From: JACVRW01 sp963825345
Lineage (GTDB): Bacteria; Actinomycetota; Thermoleophilia; Solirubrobacterales; Thermoleophilaceae
DNA: 64,000 nucleotides
Reading direction: 5' to 3'
Assembly (NCBI GenBank): GCA_963825345.1
Contig: CAWGSQ010000002.1
Span: 1-64,000 of the forward strand
Below are positions 47,979-56,661 of the stretch, piece after piece. Below the pieces are notes generated by a model, which was not told where the DNA came from, ran no database searches, and worked only from the letters and a program-made list of their open reading frames with translations. The number at the start of each line of letters is the position of its first letter. Positions within the stretch are counted from its first letter, which is position 1. The translations under genes and the position numbers were made by a program.

Positions 47979-49188
47979 CTAGGTGGGGCCGAAGCGGCCT
48001 GCGCGCCAGGCCGGGCGCCGGCTCGCCACCGGCCGGCGCGGCACGCGCGGCCAGGTCTCGGGTCGCTCTGACGGTCCCTTCGCGCAGCGCGGCCTGCACC
48101 TCGCGCGGGAAGCTCTCGCGGAAGACTGCGGCGTCGAAGCGGTGTGCGTTCTCGATGCATGCCGCGGAGTCCACCGATGCGGTGTCGAATGCCGAGACCG
48201 TCTCGGCGAGCTCCTCCGGGCCGCCCTCCCAGAGCCGCCCGGTCACTCCGTCGATCACGTTCTCGAGGAGGCCGCCGGCGGCACGCGCGATCACGGGGCG
48301 TCCGGCCGCCTGCGCCTCCACAGCCGCAATCCCGAACTCCTCGCCGGTGGTCACCACGAGCGCGCGGCTCGTGGCGAGCAGCCGGGCGGCCTCGTCGTCG
48401 TCCACGCGCCCGGCGAAGCGGATCGTGGGTCCCGCGATCCGCCGCAGCCGGCGCCGGTCGGGGCCGCCGCCGGTCACGACGAGCGGCAGCTTCAGGTAAT
48501 TGAACGCCTCGATCGCCACGTCGATCTGCTTGTGCGACACGAGCTCGGAGAGCACCAGGTAGTGGTCACCCACCGGCTGCTGCTGGAAGCGCTCAGTGGC
48601 CACCGGCGGGTAGATGATGCGCGAGTCGCGCCCGAAGTAGGCCTTGATGCGCGCCTGGGTGGTGCGCGAGTTGGTCACGTAGCGGTCCACCCGCTGGGCG
48701 GCGATCCAGTCCCACTCGCGCCAGCGCCGGAACAGGCCTCGCAGCGCGGCCCGCGAGATCGGGTTGGAGCGCTCGGCGAGCGTGCGGTGACGCTCGTTCC
48801 AGGCGTAGCGGAAGGGGTTGTGGCAGTACGAGACATGCACGGCCCGCTCGTCGCAGATCACGGCGTGCGCCCAGGCGCTCGAGCTCGAGATCACCACGTC
48901 GTAACCCGACAGGTCGAACGACTCGATCGCGGCCGGGTAGAGCGGCAAAAAGGCGCGGAAGTTGCGCGCCGTGGGGCGCATCCGCTGAAGGAACGAGGTG
49001 TGGATGTTGCGGTGCGCGAAGCGGGACTCCGTGCCGCGCTCGTCGTATACGGGCGTGAACACATCGGCCTCCGGCCAGAGGTCGCACATCTCCAAGAAAA
49101 CGCGGTCCGCACCCCGCACACTGACCAGAAAATCGTGAATCAGTGCCGTGCGTGGCTGGGGCCGCCCTGCCGTGCCACTAACGCTCAC
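47979..49188 (-). CDS. Glycosyltransferase family 4, uncertain 3' end
   Basis: GT-B enzyme starting at the GTG at 49188 (TAGACT 7 bases upstream). TALIHDFLVSVRGADRVFLE opens the fold, HVSYCHNPFRYAW and RYVTNSRTTQARIKAYFGRD follow, and the donor domain has YLVLSELVSHKQIDVAIEAF and TTGEEFGIAAVEAQAAGRPV with the catalytic E-x7-E. The zero frame has no stop until 47542 and would run through most of the DPM1-like gene. A single extra base near the end (for example the GGG around 48075) would bring in a TAG at 47979, just before the GT2 start, and I take that as the real end. The alternative is a 415-base overlap, which is unlikely. Confidence 0.8.
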
Positions 49189-49195
49189 GGGCCGC

Positions 49196-49201
49196 AGTCT
49201 A
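49196..49201 (-). promoter_or_regulatory. Leaderless-type -10 (TAGACT) for the GT4 gene
   Basis: Ends 7 bases before the GTG at 49188. Confidence 0.45.
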
Positions 49202-49221
49202 TGCAGGCCGGGCACCGACGC

Positions 49222-49227
49222 TAGGCT
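49222..49227 (+). promoter_or_regulatory. Leaderless-type -10 (TAGGCT) for the LPXTG protein
   Basis: Ends 8 bases before the ATG at 49236; divergent from the minus-strand GT4 promoter at 49196-49201. Confidence 0.45.
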
Positions 49228-49235
49228 TCGCCGCC

Positions 49236-49559
49236 ATGCGTCGCATAGTTGCACTGCTTCTCGCTATGTCACTGCTCGCGCTTCCGGCCACCGCGATGGC
49301 CCAGAGCGCGGGTGACGAGCAGTACGCCGACCCGTTCGCGCAGACGGAGCAGCCGAATGGGTCGCAGGATGAGCCTGCGCCCGAGCCGGACGCCACCCCC
49401 GCCCCGGCCGCGCCCGCCGCGCCCGCCGAGGAGGCCGTGACCTCGCAGGAGGCAGCAGCGCCCACGCTTCCGGCCACGGGCCTTCCCGCATTCCTGCTGG
49501 CGAGCGCCGGGGCGATGCTGCTCGCGAGCGGCGCCGCGCTGCGCCGGCGCGTGTCCTGA
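49236..49559 (+). CDS. Small secreted LPXTG-type cell-wall-anchored protein
   Basis: 107 aa. A signal peptide (MRRIVALLLAMSLLALPATA, cleavage near AMA/Q at about residue 22) is followed by a low-complexity Ala/Pro/Glu-rich stretch and then a sortase signal: LPATG at about 78-82, a hydrophobic helix (LPAFLLASAGAMLLASGAAL) and an RRRVS tail. After signal removal and sorting only about 57 residues would stay on the wall, so it may be a display stub or glycan acceptor (inference). It is embedded in the glycosyltransferase region. No sortase is in the window. Confidence 0.8.
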   Translation: MRRIVALLLAMSLLALPATAMAQSAGDEQYADPFAQTEQPNGSQDEPAPEPDATPAPAAPAAPAEEAVTSQEAAAPTLPATGLPAFLLASAGAMLLASGAALRRRVS

Positions 49560-49598
49560 CCGACAACCCGGCGCTGCCGCAGTTTCTTCATCGATGTC

Positions 49599-50630
49599 AT
49601 GAATAACCTGCGGCACCGCGCCGCGCCGGTCGCAATCAACGCGCGCGCCGCCCTGCGGCGCGAGATCGGGGGCGTCGAGCGCTGGGCGCGCGAGCTGTCG
49701 AACCGCCTGCCGGCGCTCAATCCCGGGCGCTACACCGTGATGCGGCCCCCGGCCAGGCTCGCGCACGGGGCGGGCCAGACGTGGGAGCAGGTGGTCCTCC
49801 CGCTGGCTGCGCGAGGGTCGGAGCTGCTGCTCTCGCCGGCGAACATGGCGCCGCTCGCGTGGCGCGGCAACGTGGTCGTGATCCATGACCTGGCCCCGTT
49901 TCGCGAGCCGGACTGGTTCGGACGCGCCTACGGCGCCTGGCACCGTGCCCTGATCCCCAGGATCGCGCGCCGCGCGAGGCTCGTGATCACGCCGTCCGAG
50001 TTCGTGCGCGGCGAGCTCGTCGACGTGCTGGGCCTCGACCCCGGGAGCGTGCGCGCGATCGCACCAGGCGTGGGTCCCGCGCTTGACGATCCACCCGCAG
50101 CGGAGCCCGTGCTGCGGCGCCTGGGGCTTGACCAGCCCTACGTGCTCGCCCTCGGCACCGACAGTCCGCGCAAGAACATGGGCCTGCTCGACCGGATCGC
50201 GCCCGCGCTCGCGGAGGCGGGGCTCGGCGTGGCGATCGCCGGCTCAGGCCGCTCCTACCTGCCCACATCGGCCCGAGGCAGCGCGCGGCGGCTCGGCTAC
50301 GTGCCCGACGCCGACCTGCCGGCCCTGTACGGGGGAGCGGCAGCGTTTGCGATGCCGTCGCTCTACGAGGGCTTTGGGCTTCCCTGCGTGGAGGCGATGG
50401 CCGCCGGTACCCCCGTTGTGGCCGCGGACCGCGCCGCGCTGCCCGAGGCATGCGCCGGCGCGGCGATGCTGGTGGACCCGGACGACCCGGATGCCTTCAC
50501 CGCCGCACTGATCCGCGCAGCCGGGCCCGAGCGCGAGCGGCTCGTGGAGGCGGGCCATGCCCGCGCCGCGGGCCTCAGCTGGGCCCGCAGCGCCGAATCG
50601 GTGGACGCCGCTATCGGCGCCCTGCTCTAG
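49599..50630 (+). CDS. Glycosyltransferase family 4
   Basis: 343-aa GT-B enzyme. The N-terminus has AINARAALRREIGGVERWAR and VVVIHDLAPFREPDWFGRAY; the donor domain has YVLALGTDSPRKNMGLLDRI and MPSLYEGFGLPCVEAMAAGT with the E-x7-E motif. These resemble mannosyl- and rhamnosyl-transferases of exopolysaccharide loci. It follows the LPXTG gene after 39 bases. The last four bases overlap the convergent phoD gene. Confidence 0.92.
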   Translation: MNNLRHRAAPVAINARAALRREIGGVERWARELSNRLPALNPGRYTVMRPPARLAHGAGQTWEQVVLPLAARGSELLLSPANMAPLAWRGNVVVIHDLAPFREPDWFGRAYGAWHRALIPRIARRARLVITPSEFVRGELVDVLGLDPGSVRAIAPGVGPALDDPPAAEPVLRRLGLDQPYVLALGTDSPRKNMGLLDRIAPALAEAGLGVAIAGSGRSYLPTSARGSARRLGYVPDADLPALYGGAAAFAMPSLYEGFGLPCVEAMAAGTPVVAADRAALPEACAGAAMLVDPDDPDAFTAALIRAAGPERERLVEAGHARAAGLSWARSAESVDAAIGALL

Positions 50631-52204
50631 GGCGTGTAGTTCAGGACGAACGGACCGCACGGCTTCGCGCCGTCCATCTGCGGCTTCCCAGCCGCGTCCT
50701 TGGGTGTGACCGTGAGCTTGCTGCCCGTGACGGTGACCTCGCCATAGCTGAACTGGTCGAGGATCGAGCACTGCATTCCGACCCCTCCGGGCGGCGGCGG
50801 AGTGAGGAACGCCGTGTCCACGAGCGCGCCGTTGCCCTGTCCCCCGGTTGCCTGGTCGATCTCGAGCGCAAAGTTCGCCGTGGCGACAGGGCCGACGGTC
50901 ACGTCCATGATCCCGCTGTTCTTGGCACCACCGCTCTCCAGCGTCTGGAAGCGGGCGTCGTTCACGAGCGTGGCGTGCACGTCGGTGGTCAGGAAGATCA
51001 CGTTCTTCACGCTCTGGAGCTCGGTCAGCACGCGCTGGCGCTCTGCCTCGAAGCCCTCCCAGCGGTCGTACGGGAGCACGTAGTACTGCTGGATCGGCAG
51101 CTCGTTCATGATCACCTTGAAGCGAGCCGTCGAAGCCTTCACCTCCTTGAGGAAGCGGTCGAGCTGGCGCTTGCCCAGGTAGGTGCGGTTCGGGCTGCGG
51201 ATCGTGTCGAGGCAGGCCTGGGAGACAGGCTCCGCCAGCGACGGCGTGACCAGCGCGAACAGGTTGCGCGTGGTCTGCGGCGCGGTCGGCGCCACGTCCG
51301 GGCTGCCCGTCTGCGGGTTGTCGCAGACGTGATTCGCGTCGGCGTTCGCGCTGCGGAACGAGCGCTGGTCGAGGAAGAACACCTCGAGGTTGCGGCCCCA
51401 GCGAACGGTGCGGTAGATGCCGTTGCGCTTGCTCCAGCTCACCGGCGCGTAGTCCCGGAACGCCTGCGCGCCGCGGTTGTAGAGCGTGTGGCCGTTCACG
51501 TTGACGTTGTTGTCGAACGAGTTCTCGGCGGGCGAGAAGTCGTTCACGAACTCGTGGTCGTCCCAGTGCGAGTAGAAGGCGGTCGAGCGGCGCAGTGCCT
51601 GAAGGTTCTTGTTGCCCAGGTTGACCCTGTACTTCGCCCACTTCTGCTTCACGCTCAGTGCGATCGGGTTGAGCCGCCCGGGCACCTCGCTGTCCGAGTA
51701 GATCGTGTCGCCGAGCATCACGTTGAAGTGGTTGCGCTCCGCCTTCATGCGGGCCAGCACCTCGCCGTTGTTCCAATACGGCGTGGTCTTGCCGGGCTCG
51801 GGGTTGAAGTCCTGATCGCCGCTCCAGCCGAACTTGATGGTGGCGTTCTGCTTCGGCTTCGGCGCGGTTTTGAACGTGCCGACGGCGCTGCGCTTGCCGC
51901 GCTTGCCGACGAACCGGAACCAGTACTTCTTGTTCGGGCGAAGCCGCTTGACGCGCTTCTGCACGGTGTTGTCGTGGCTCTTCTTCGCCGTCACCGACTG
52001 CGACGTGCGGCCCTTGAACTTCCCGTTGCGCGCGACCTCGAGCTTGTACTTCCCGCTCTTCGCCGCCTTACCCCAGAGCACAGCGCTGCTCGAGGTGACC
52101 TCGCCCGCCGTGACTCCGAATTGGAACCCCTTCGCGGCCAGCGCTGGAGGCGCGAGCAGCAGGGTGGCGACAAGGGCGAGCAGAAAAGCGCGGGCGTGGT
52201 TCAT
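50627..52204 (-). CDS. Alkaline phosphatase D family protein (PhoD-like), secreted
   Basis: 525-aa secreted metallophosphatase/phosphodiesterase. The signal peptide runs to about residue 24 (ATLLLAPPALA), followed by a fibronectin-like N-terminal domain (FQFGVTAGEVTSSSAVLWGK) and the PhoD catalytic domain with metal-ligand motifs FGWSGDQD, VMLGDTIYSD, SHWDDHEFVNDF and, late, FLTTDVHATLVND. It releases phosphate from phosphodiesters or phospholipid/teichoic-acid material. The ATG at 52204 is chosen over 52213 because TAGGAT ends 7 bases before it and overlaps the earlier ATG. Confidence 0.92.
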   Translation of the reverse strand: MNHARAFLLALVATLLLAPPALAAKGFQFGVTAGEVTSSSAVLWGKAAKSGKYKLEVARNGKFKGRTSQSVTAKKSHDNTVQKRVKRLRPNKKYWFRFVGKRGKRSAVGTFKTAPKPKQNATIKFGWSGDQDFNPEPGKTTPYWNNGEVLARMKAERNHFNVMLGDTIYSDSEVPGRLNPIALSVKQKWAKYRVNLGNKNLQALRRSTAFYSHWDDHEFVNDFSPAENSFDNNVNVNGHTLYNRGAQAFRDYAPVSWSKRNGIYRTVRWGRNLEVFFLDQRSFRSANADANHVCDNPQTGSPDVAPTAPQTTRNLFALVTPSLAEPVSQACLDTIRSPNRTYLGKRQLDRFLKEVKASTARFKVIMNELPIQQYYVLPYDRWEGFEAERQRVLTELQSVKNVIFLTTDVHATLVNDARFQTLESGGAKNSGIMDVTVGPVATANFALEIDQATGGQGNGALVDTAFLTPPPPGGVGMQCSILDQFSYGEVTVTGSKLTVTPKDAAGKPQMDGAKPCGPFVLNYTP

Positions 52205-52211
52205 GGATCTC

Positions 52212-52217
52212 ATCCTA
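52212..52217 (-). promoter_or_regulatory. Leaderless-type -10 (TAGGAT) for phoD-like gene
   Basis: Ends 7 bases before the ATG at 52204 and decides that start. The plus strand has TAGGCT at 52226-52231, 11 bases before the acyl-CoA dehydrogenase ATG. Confidence 0.5.
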
Positions 52218-52242
52218 AGCGCAGGTAGGCTGCAGATTGCAA

Positions 52243-53814
52243 ATGGAGATCTCCCAGGCCACTCACGACGTCGACAATCAGGCGCCGCCCCTGGCGCCCT
52301 ACAACGTGTTCGAGTCGGACCTCGCGCTACGCGAGGCGGTGGAGCGAGAGGGCGGTGGCTGGGGCGTCGATCGCCTGCGCGATACCGGCGAGCTGGCCGG
52401 CACGGCCGAGGCGCTCGCGCACTCGGAGCGCGCGGAGCGCAACGAGCCCGTCCTGCGCACGCACGACCGCTACGGCAACCGCGTGGACGAGGTGGAGCTC
52501 GATCCGTCCTGGCACTGGTGCCTGCGGCAGGCCATCGAGCGCGAGATCCACGCGCTTCCCTGGCGGGACCCGCAGCCTGGCGCGCATGCGGTACGCGCCG
52601 CGCTCTTCTTCGTGTGGAGCCAGGTGAACTCCGGGGTGATGTGCCCGGTGTCGATGACCTACTCCGCGGTCCCGGCTCTGCGCGAGGAGCCCGAGCTGGC
52701 GGCCGAGTGGGAGCCGCGCATCACGAGGCCGAGCTACGACGACGGTGCGCTCGTGGGCATGGCGATGACCGAGAAGCAGGGCGGCTCGGACGTGCGCGCG
52801 AACAGCACTCGCGCGACCCCGAACGGCGACGCCTGGGAGATCACGGGCCACAAGTGGTTCTGCTCCTATCCCCCGTGCGACCTGTTCCTCACGCTCGCCC
52901 AGACGCCGGCGGGCCTGTCCTGCTTCCTCATCGAGGGGCGCGACCCGGGCTTCCGCATCCAGCGCCTGAAGGACAAGCTCGGCACGCGCTCGCTGCCCTC
53001 GAGCGAGGTTGAGTTCCACGGCGTGCGCGGGCGACTTGTCGGCGAGGAGGGCCGCGGCGTGCGGACCATCATCCGGATGGTCAACCACACCCGCCTCGAC
53101 TGTCTGATCGGCTCCTCGGCAGGGATGCGCTGGGGGCTCGCGCAGGCGGTCCATCACGCCCGCCACAGGAGCGCCTTCGGCAAGCTGCTGGCGGAGCAGC
53201 CGCTGATGCGCAACGTGCTCGCGGACCTCGCCATCGAGTCGGAGGCCGCCACGGCCGTGACCATGCGCGTGGCGCGCGCCTACGACGAGGGCGATGCGCC
53301 CTTCCGGCGGATCGCCACCGCGGTGATGAAGCACTGGGTGTGCAAGCGCGCGCCCGGACACGCGAACGAGGCGCTCGAGTGCCTCGGCGGCAACGGCTAC
53401 GTGGAGGAGTCCGGCATGCCCCGGCTCCTGCGCGACTCGCCGCTCAACTCGATCTGGGAGGGCTCCGGGAACGTGTCCGCGCTCGACGTGCTGCGCGCGC
53501 TCGCGAAGGAGCCGGAGGCGCTGCCGGCCTTCCTCGCCGAGTGCGAGCTGGCGCGCGGCGGCAACGCCGCGCTGGATGCGCAGCTCGACCGCCTCCAGGG
53601 GACGCTTCCGCAGGATCCGGAGTTCGAGGCCCGGCGCGTGGTCTCGGACCTGGCGGTGACCCTCCAGGCGAGCCTGCTGGTTCGCAACGGGCCCGCCCCG
53701 GTGGCCGACGCCTTCTGCGCCTCGCGGCTCGACGGCGGCCCGCGCGGCGCCTACGGGATGCTGCCGCCGTCGGTCGACACAGAGGCGATCGTGGAGCGCA
53801 CCCTCCCCGCTTGA
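52243..53814 (+). CDS. Acyl-CoA dehydrogenase family protein (AidB-like)
   Basis: 523-aa flavoprotein. It has MAMTEKQGGSDVRANSTRAT, WEITGHKWFCSYPPCDLFLT, LGTRSLPSSEVEFHG and the C-terminal LECLGGNGYVEESGMPRLLR with SPLNSIWEGSGNV, the pattern of the AidB/isovaleryl-CoA-dehydrogenase-like branch. AidB in E. coli is a stress-induced DNA-binding flavoprotein, so catabolic use and alkylation defence are both possible. The ATG at 52243 is preferred over the TTG at 52237. The stop overlaps the TTG of the next gene (TTGA). Confidence 0.92.
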   Translation: MEISQATHDVDNQAPPLAPYNVFESDLALREAVEREGGGWGVDRLRDTGELAGTAEALAHSERAERNEPVLRTHDRYGNRVDEVELDPSWHWCLRQAIEREIHALPWRDPQPGAHAVRAALFFVWSQVNSGVMCPVSMTYSAVPALREEPELAAEWEPRITRPSYDDGALVGMAMTEKQGGSDVRANSTRATPNGDAWEITGHKWFCSYPPCDLFLTLAQTPAGLSCFLIEGRDPGFRIQRLKDKLGTRSLPSSEVEFHGVRGRLVGEEGRGVRTIIRMVNHTRLDCLIGSSAGMRWGLAQAVHHARHRSAFGKLLAEQPLMRNVLADLAIESEAATAVTMRVARAYDEGDAPFRRIATAVMKHWVCKRAPGHANEALECLGGNGYVEESGMPRLLRDSPLNSIWEGSGNVSALDVLRALAKEPEALPAFLAECELARGGNAALDAQLDRLQGTLPQDPEFEARRVVSDLAVTLQASLLVRNGPAPVADAFCASRLDGGPRGAYGMLPPSVDTEAIVERTLPA

Positions 53815-54647
53815 ACACTCTCCGTTACGAGGTCAGCGGGCGTATCGCCCGCATCACCCTGGACCGCCCCGAGCGGGCCAACGCCATCACCCTCGACATG
53901 CCGCGGGAACTGGCCGAGTGCGTCGAGGAGGCGAACCTCGACCCGGAGGTCCACGTGATCGCACTGGCCGGCAGCGGCAAGGGCTTCTGCGGCGGCTACG
54001 ACCTCGTCGAGTACGCCGAGACACAGGCGCCGAACCACGACCCCGGCGAGCCCTGGGACCCCGTCACCGACTGGCAGATGATGAGCCGCAACCTGCGCGG
54101 CTTCATGAGCCTGTTCCACTCGGACAAGCCGGTGGTGTGCAAGGTGCACGGCTTCTGCGTGGCGGGCGGCACCGACATGGCCCTCTGCTCGGACCTGCTC
54201 GTGATCGCCGACGACGCGCGCATCGGCTACCCGCCCGCCCGCGTGTGGGGCGTTCCTACCTCAGCCCTGTGGGCCTTCCGCGTCGGCGACCAGCGTGCCA
54301 AGCGGCTGCTGTTCAGCGGCGATCTGATCGACGGCCGGACCGCGCTCGAGTGGGGACTGGCTGTTGAGGCTCATCCGCCCGCCGAGCTCGACGCGCGCTT
54401 CGACGAGCTGGTTGAGCGCATCGCGCTCACCCCGGTGAACCAGCTCGTGATGATGAAGCTGCTCGTGAACCAGGCCCTGTTCAGCCAGGGTCTGCACGCG
54501 ACGCAGGCGCTCGGAGTGTTCTTCGACGGCATCGCACGACACACGCCCGAGGGCTATGAATTCCAGCAGCGCGCGGCCGAGGTCGGGTTCAAGGAGGCCG
54601 TCCGGGAGCGCGACCAGCCGTACGACGCGCCACAATCCCGCGGATGA
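53811..54647 (+). CDS. Enoyl-CoA hydratase/isomerase family protein
   Basis: 278-aa crotonase-fold enzyme with a TTG start inside the preceding stop (TTGA). The oxyanion-hole motifs are IALAGSGKGFCGGYDL and VHGFCVAGGTDMALCSDL. The Glu pair of classical hydratases is not obvious (positions around GYPPARVWGVPTSAL), so the reaction may differ from water addition. Translational coupling on both sides ties it to the dehydrogenase and to the SpoIIE-type phosphatase. Confidence 0.88.
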   Translation: MNTLRYEVSGRIARITLDRPERANAITLDMPRELAECVEEANLDPEVHVIALAGSGKGFCGGYDLVEYAETQAPNHDPGEPWDPVTDWQMMSRNLRGFMSLFHSDKPVVCKVHGFCVAGGTDMALCSDLLVIADDARIGYPPARVWGVPTSALWAFRVGDQRAKRLLFSGDLIDGRTALEWGLAVEAHPPAELDARFDELVERIALTPVNQLVMMKLLVNQALFSQGLHATQALGVFFDGIARHTPEGYEFQQRAAEVGFKEAVRERDQPYDAPQSRG

Positions 54648-56236
54648 ACTCGCGCGTCGCCGAGGACAGGCTCCGCGATCTGCAGAGCGTGACCGACGCC
54701 GCACTCGCGTACCTCCCGCTCGACGAGCTCCTGAGCGAGCTGCTCACGCGCGTGGTCGCCATCCTCGATGCCGACACGGCGGCGATCCTCCTGCTCGAGG
54801 ACGACGACAAGACGCTGGTCGCGCGCGCCGCCAACGGGATCGAGGAGGAGGTGGAGCGCGGCGTGCGCATCCCGGTCGGCAAGGGCTTCGCGGGACGCAT
54901 CGCCGCAACCCGCGAGCCAGTGCGGATCGAGAACATCGAGCGCGCCGACATCTACAACCCGATCCTGCGCGAGAAGGGCCTCATATCTTTGCTCGGGGTC
55001 CCGCTGCTCGTGGAGGGGGGCGTGATCGGCGTGCTGCATGTCGGGACACTCACGCATCGCCTCTTCGCCGACGACGAGGTGGATCTGCTTCAGAGCGCCG
55101 GCGACCGCGCGGCGCTCGCGATCGCCAGCCGCGTGGCGGAGAGGGAGCGCGGCCTCGCCGACGCGCTCCAGAGCAGCCTGATGCCGCGGCTGCCGGATCT
55201 CCCGGCGGTCGCGCTCACCGGCCGCTACCGTCCCGCGGCCTCGGCCCAGCTCGGCGGCGACTGGTATGACGCGTTCCAGCTTCCGGACGGCCGGCTCGGA
55301 ATGGCGATCGGCGATGTTGTGGGCCGTGGCTTCCACGCCGCCGCGATCATGGGGCAGTTGCGCAGTGGGCTGCGGGCGTACGCGCTCGACGGGATGCCAC
55401 CCGGGGCCGTGCTCGAGCGCCTCAGCCGACTGCTCCGCCAGCTCGAGCCTGGCCGCACGGCGACGCTCCTGTACCTGATCCTCGATCCCCATGGTGGATC
55501 GCTGGTCGCTTCGAGCGCCGGACATCCACCGCCATTGCTCGCGCACGAGGACGGCGACCCGGAGTTCATGGAGATGGCCGGCTCGCCGCCGCTGGGCGCC
55601 ACGCGCAACCCGAGCTACGAGGACCGTGAGCACTCGCTCCAGCCCGGCTGTGCCCTCCTGCTCTACACCGACGGGCTGGTGGAGCGCCCGGGCGAGTCCC
55701 TGGATGCCGGATTCGAGCGGATGAAGGAGCTGGTGCGCGCGGGCGAGGAGGATCTCAATCGCCTCGGAGACGCCCTGGTGGATGCACTGCTTCCCGATGG
55801 GCCGGCGGACGACGACGCCGCCCTGCTGCTCGGCCGCGCGCTTCCGCTGAGCGATTCGCTGACCGCGCGCCTGCCCGCCGATGTGGACTCGATCCCGCTC
55901 ATGCGCCGGATGCTCGGGCGCTGGCTGTATGAGGCCGGCGCCACCTCCGCCGAGGCCGAGGATCTGTCGCTGGCGGCGTCCGAGGCGTGCGCGAACGCCA
56001 TCGAGCACGCCTACGGGCCTGCTCCCGGGATGCTCGAGGTCAGCGCCGCGATGTCGCCGGAGGACGATGCCGTGGTCACCGTTCGCGACTTTGGCAGCTG
56101 GCGGGCGCCGCGCGGCCAGAATCGCGGCCGCGGAATGATGCTGATGCGCGGGCTCACCGATTCCGTCGAGGTGACCCAGCGCGACGAGGGAACCATGGTC
56201 CAACTCAGCCGTCGGCTGGGAAAGAAGGCTGCGTGA
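54644..56236 (+). CDS. GAF-SpoIIE phosphatase with C-terminal RsbW-like kinase domain
   Basis: 530-aa three-domain regulator. GAF domain (about 25-165) with VGKGFAGRIAATREPVRIEN; PP2C/SpoIIE domain (about 180-385) with metal motifs LGGDWYDAFQL, TDGLVERPGESLD and DDDAALLLGR; and an HATPase_c_2 anti-sigma-kinase-like domain (about 400-525) with the N-box LSLAASEACANAIEHAYG. It thus combines the phosphatase and kinase arms of a partner-switching system for STAS proteins. Its likely target is the STAS protein encoded next, which it overlaps by four bases. Confidence 0.93.
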   Translation: MNSRVAEDRLRDLQSVTDAALAYLPLDELLSELLTRVVAILDADTAAILLLEDDDKTLVARAANGIEEEVERGVRIPVGKGFAGRIAATREPVRIENIERADIYNPILREKGLISLLGVPLLVEGGVIGVLHVGTLTHRLFADDEVDLLQSAGDRAALAIASRVAERERGLADALQSSLMPRLPDLPAVALTGRYRPAASAQLGGDWYDAFQLPDGRLGMAIGDVVGRGFHAAAIMGQLRSGLRAYALDGMPPGAVLERLSRLLRQLEPGRTATLLYLILDPHGGSLVASSAGHPPPLLAHEDGDPEFMEMAGSPPLGATRNPSYEDREHSLQPGCALLLYTDGLVERPGESLDAGFERMKELVRAGEEDLNRLGDALVDALLPDGPADDDAALLLGRALPLSDSLTARLPADVDSIPLMRRMLGRWLYEAGATSAEAEDLSLAASEACANAIEHAYGPAPGMLEVSAAMSPEDDAVVTVRDFGSWRAPRGQNRGRGMMLMRGLTDSVEVTQRDEGTMVQLSRRLGKKAA

Positions 56237-56583
56237 GCGCGAGTATCGAGTTCGAACAACGCGATCGCGTGAGGATCGCGCACATCAGCGGTGACTTCGA
56301 CATCACCCAGGCAGGCGCGCTCCGCGAGCAGCTCCTGGGGGCGGTTCGCAACGACGACCTGGCGCTCGTGGTCGACCTGACCGACGCCCGCTACGTCGAC
56401 AGCGTCGGGGTGAGCCTGCTGTTCGAGCTCGCCGAGCGCGTTGTGGGCCGACAGCTGCGCTTCGCGGTGGTGTTCCCACCGGATGGGCTCATCGAGCGCG
56501 TCCTCACGATCGTCGATCTCGGGTCGGTCGCGGAGGTCTACAGCGCGCTGGATGACGCGCTAGCGGCGATGCGCGACGCCTAG
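56233..56583 (+). CDS. STAS domain anti-sigma factor antagonist
   Basis: 116-aa SpoIIAA/RsbV-like protein. ISGDFDITQAGALREQLLG opens the STAS fold. The regulatory loop VDLTDARYVDSVGVSLLFEL has Ser after the conserved Asp, the usual phosphorylation position. Unphosphorylated protein would bind an RsbW-type kinase and free a sigma factor. It starts with GTG in the SpoIIE stop. No SigB-like sigma factor is adjacent; the ECF at 57962 is of a different class. Confidence 0.92.
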   Translation: MSASIEFEQRDRVRIAHISGDFDITQAGALREQLLGAVRNDDLALVVDLTDARYVDSVGVSLLFELAERVVGRQLRFAVVFPPDGLIERVLTIVDLGSVAEVYSALDDALAAMRDA

Positions 56584-56652
56584 CCCCACGCCGGCGCCCG
56601 CGAGCGCCAGGCCGAGCGCCGAGATCCAGAGCGCCTGAGGCCCCCTATACAC
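56560..56652 (-). CDS. Possible 30-residue membrane microprotein
   Basis: A GTG-started frame (VYRGPQALWISALGLALAGA and on to a TAG at 56560) encodes one hydrophobic helix with a basic end. It is in the same frame as the NTF2-like gene and starts 9 bases after that gene's TAG, so a TAG readthrough would add a membrane tail to that protein instead. It overlaps the STAS 3' end by 24 bases. There is no Shine-Dalgarno sequence, and it could be chance. Confidence 0.3.
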   Translation of the reverse strand: MYRGPQALWISALGLALAGAGVGLGVAHRR

Positions 56653-56661
56653 CCGCGCAGG

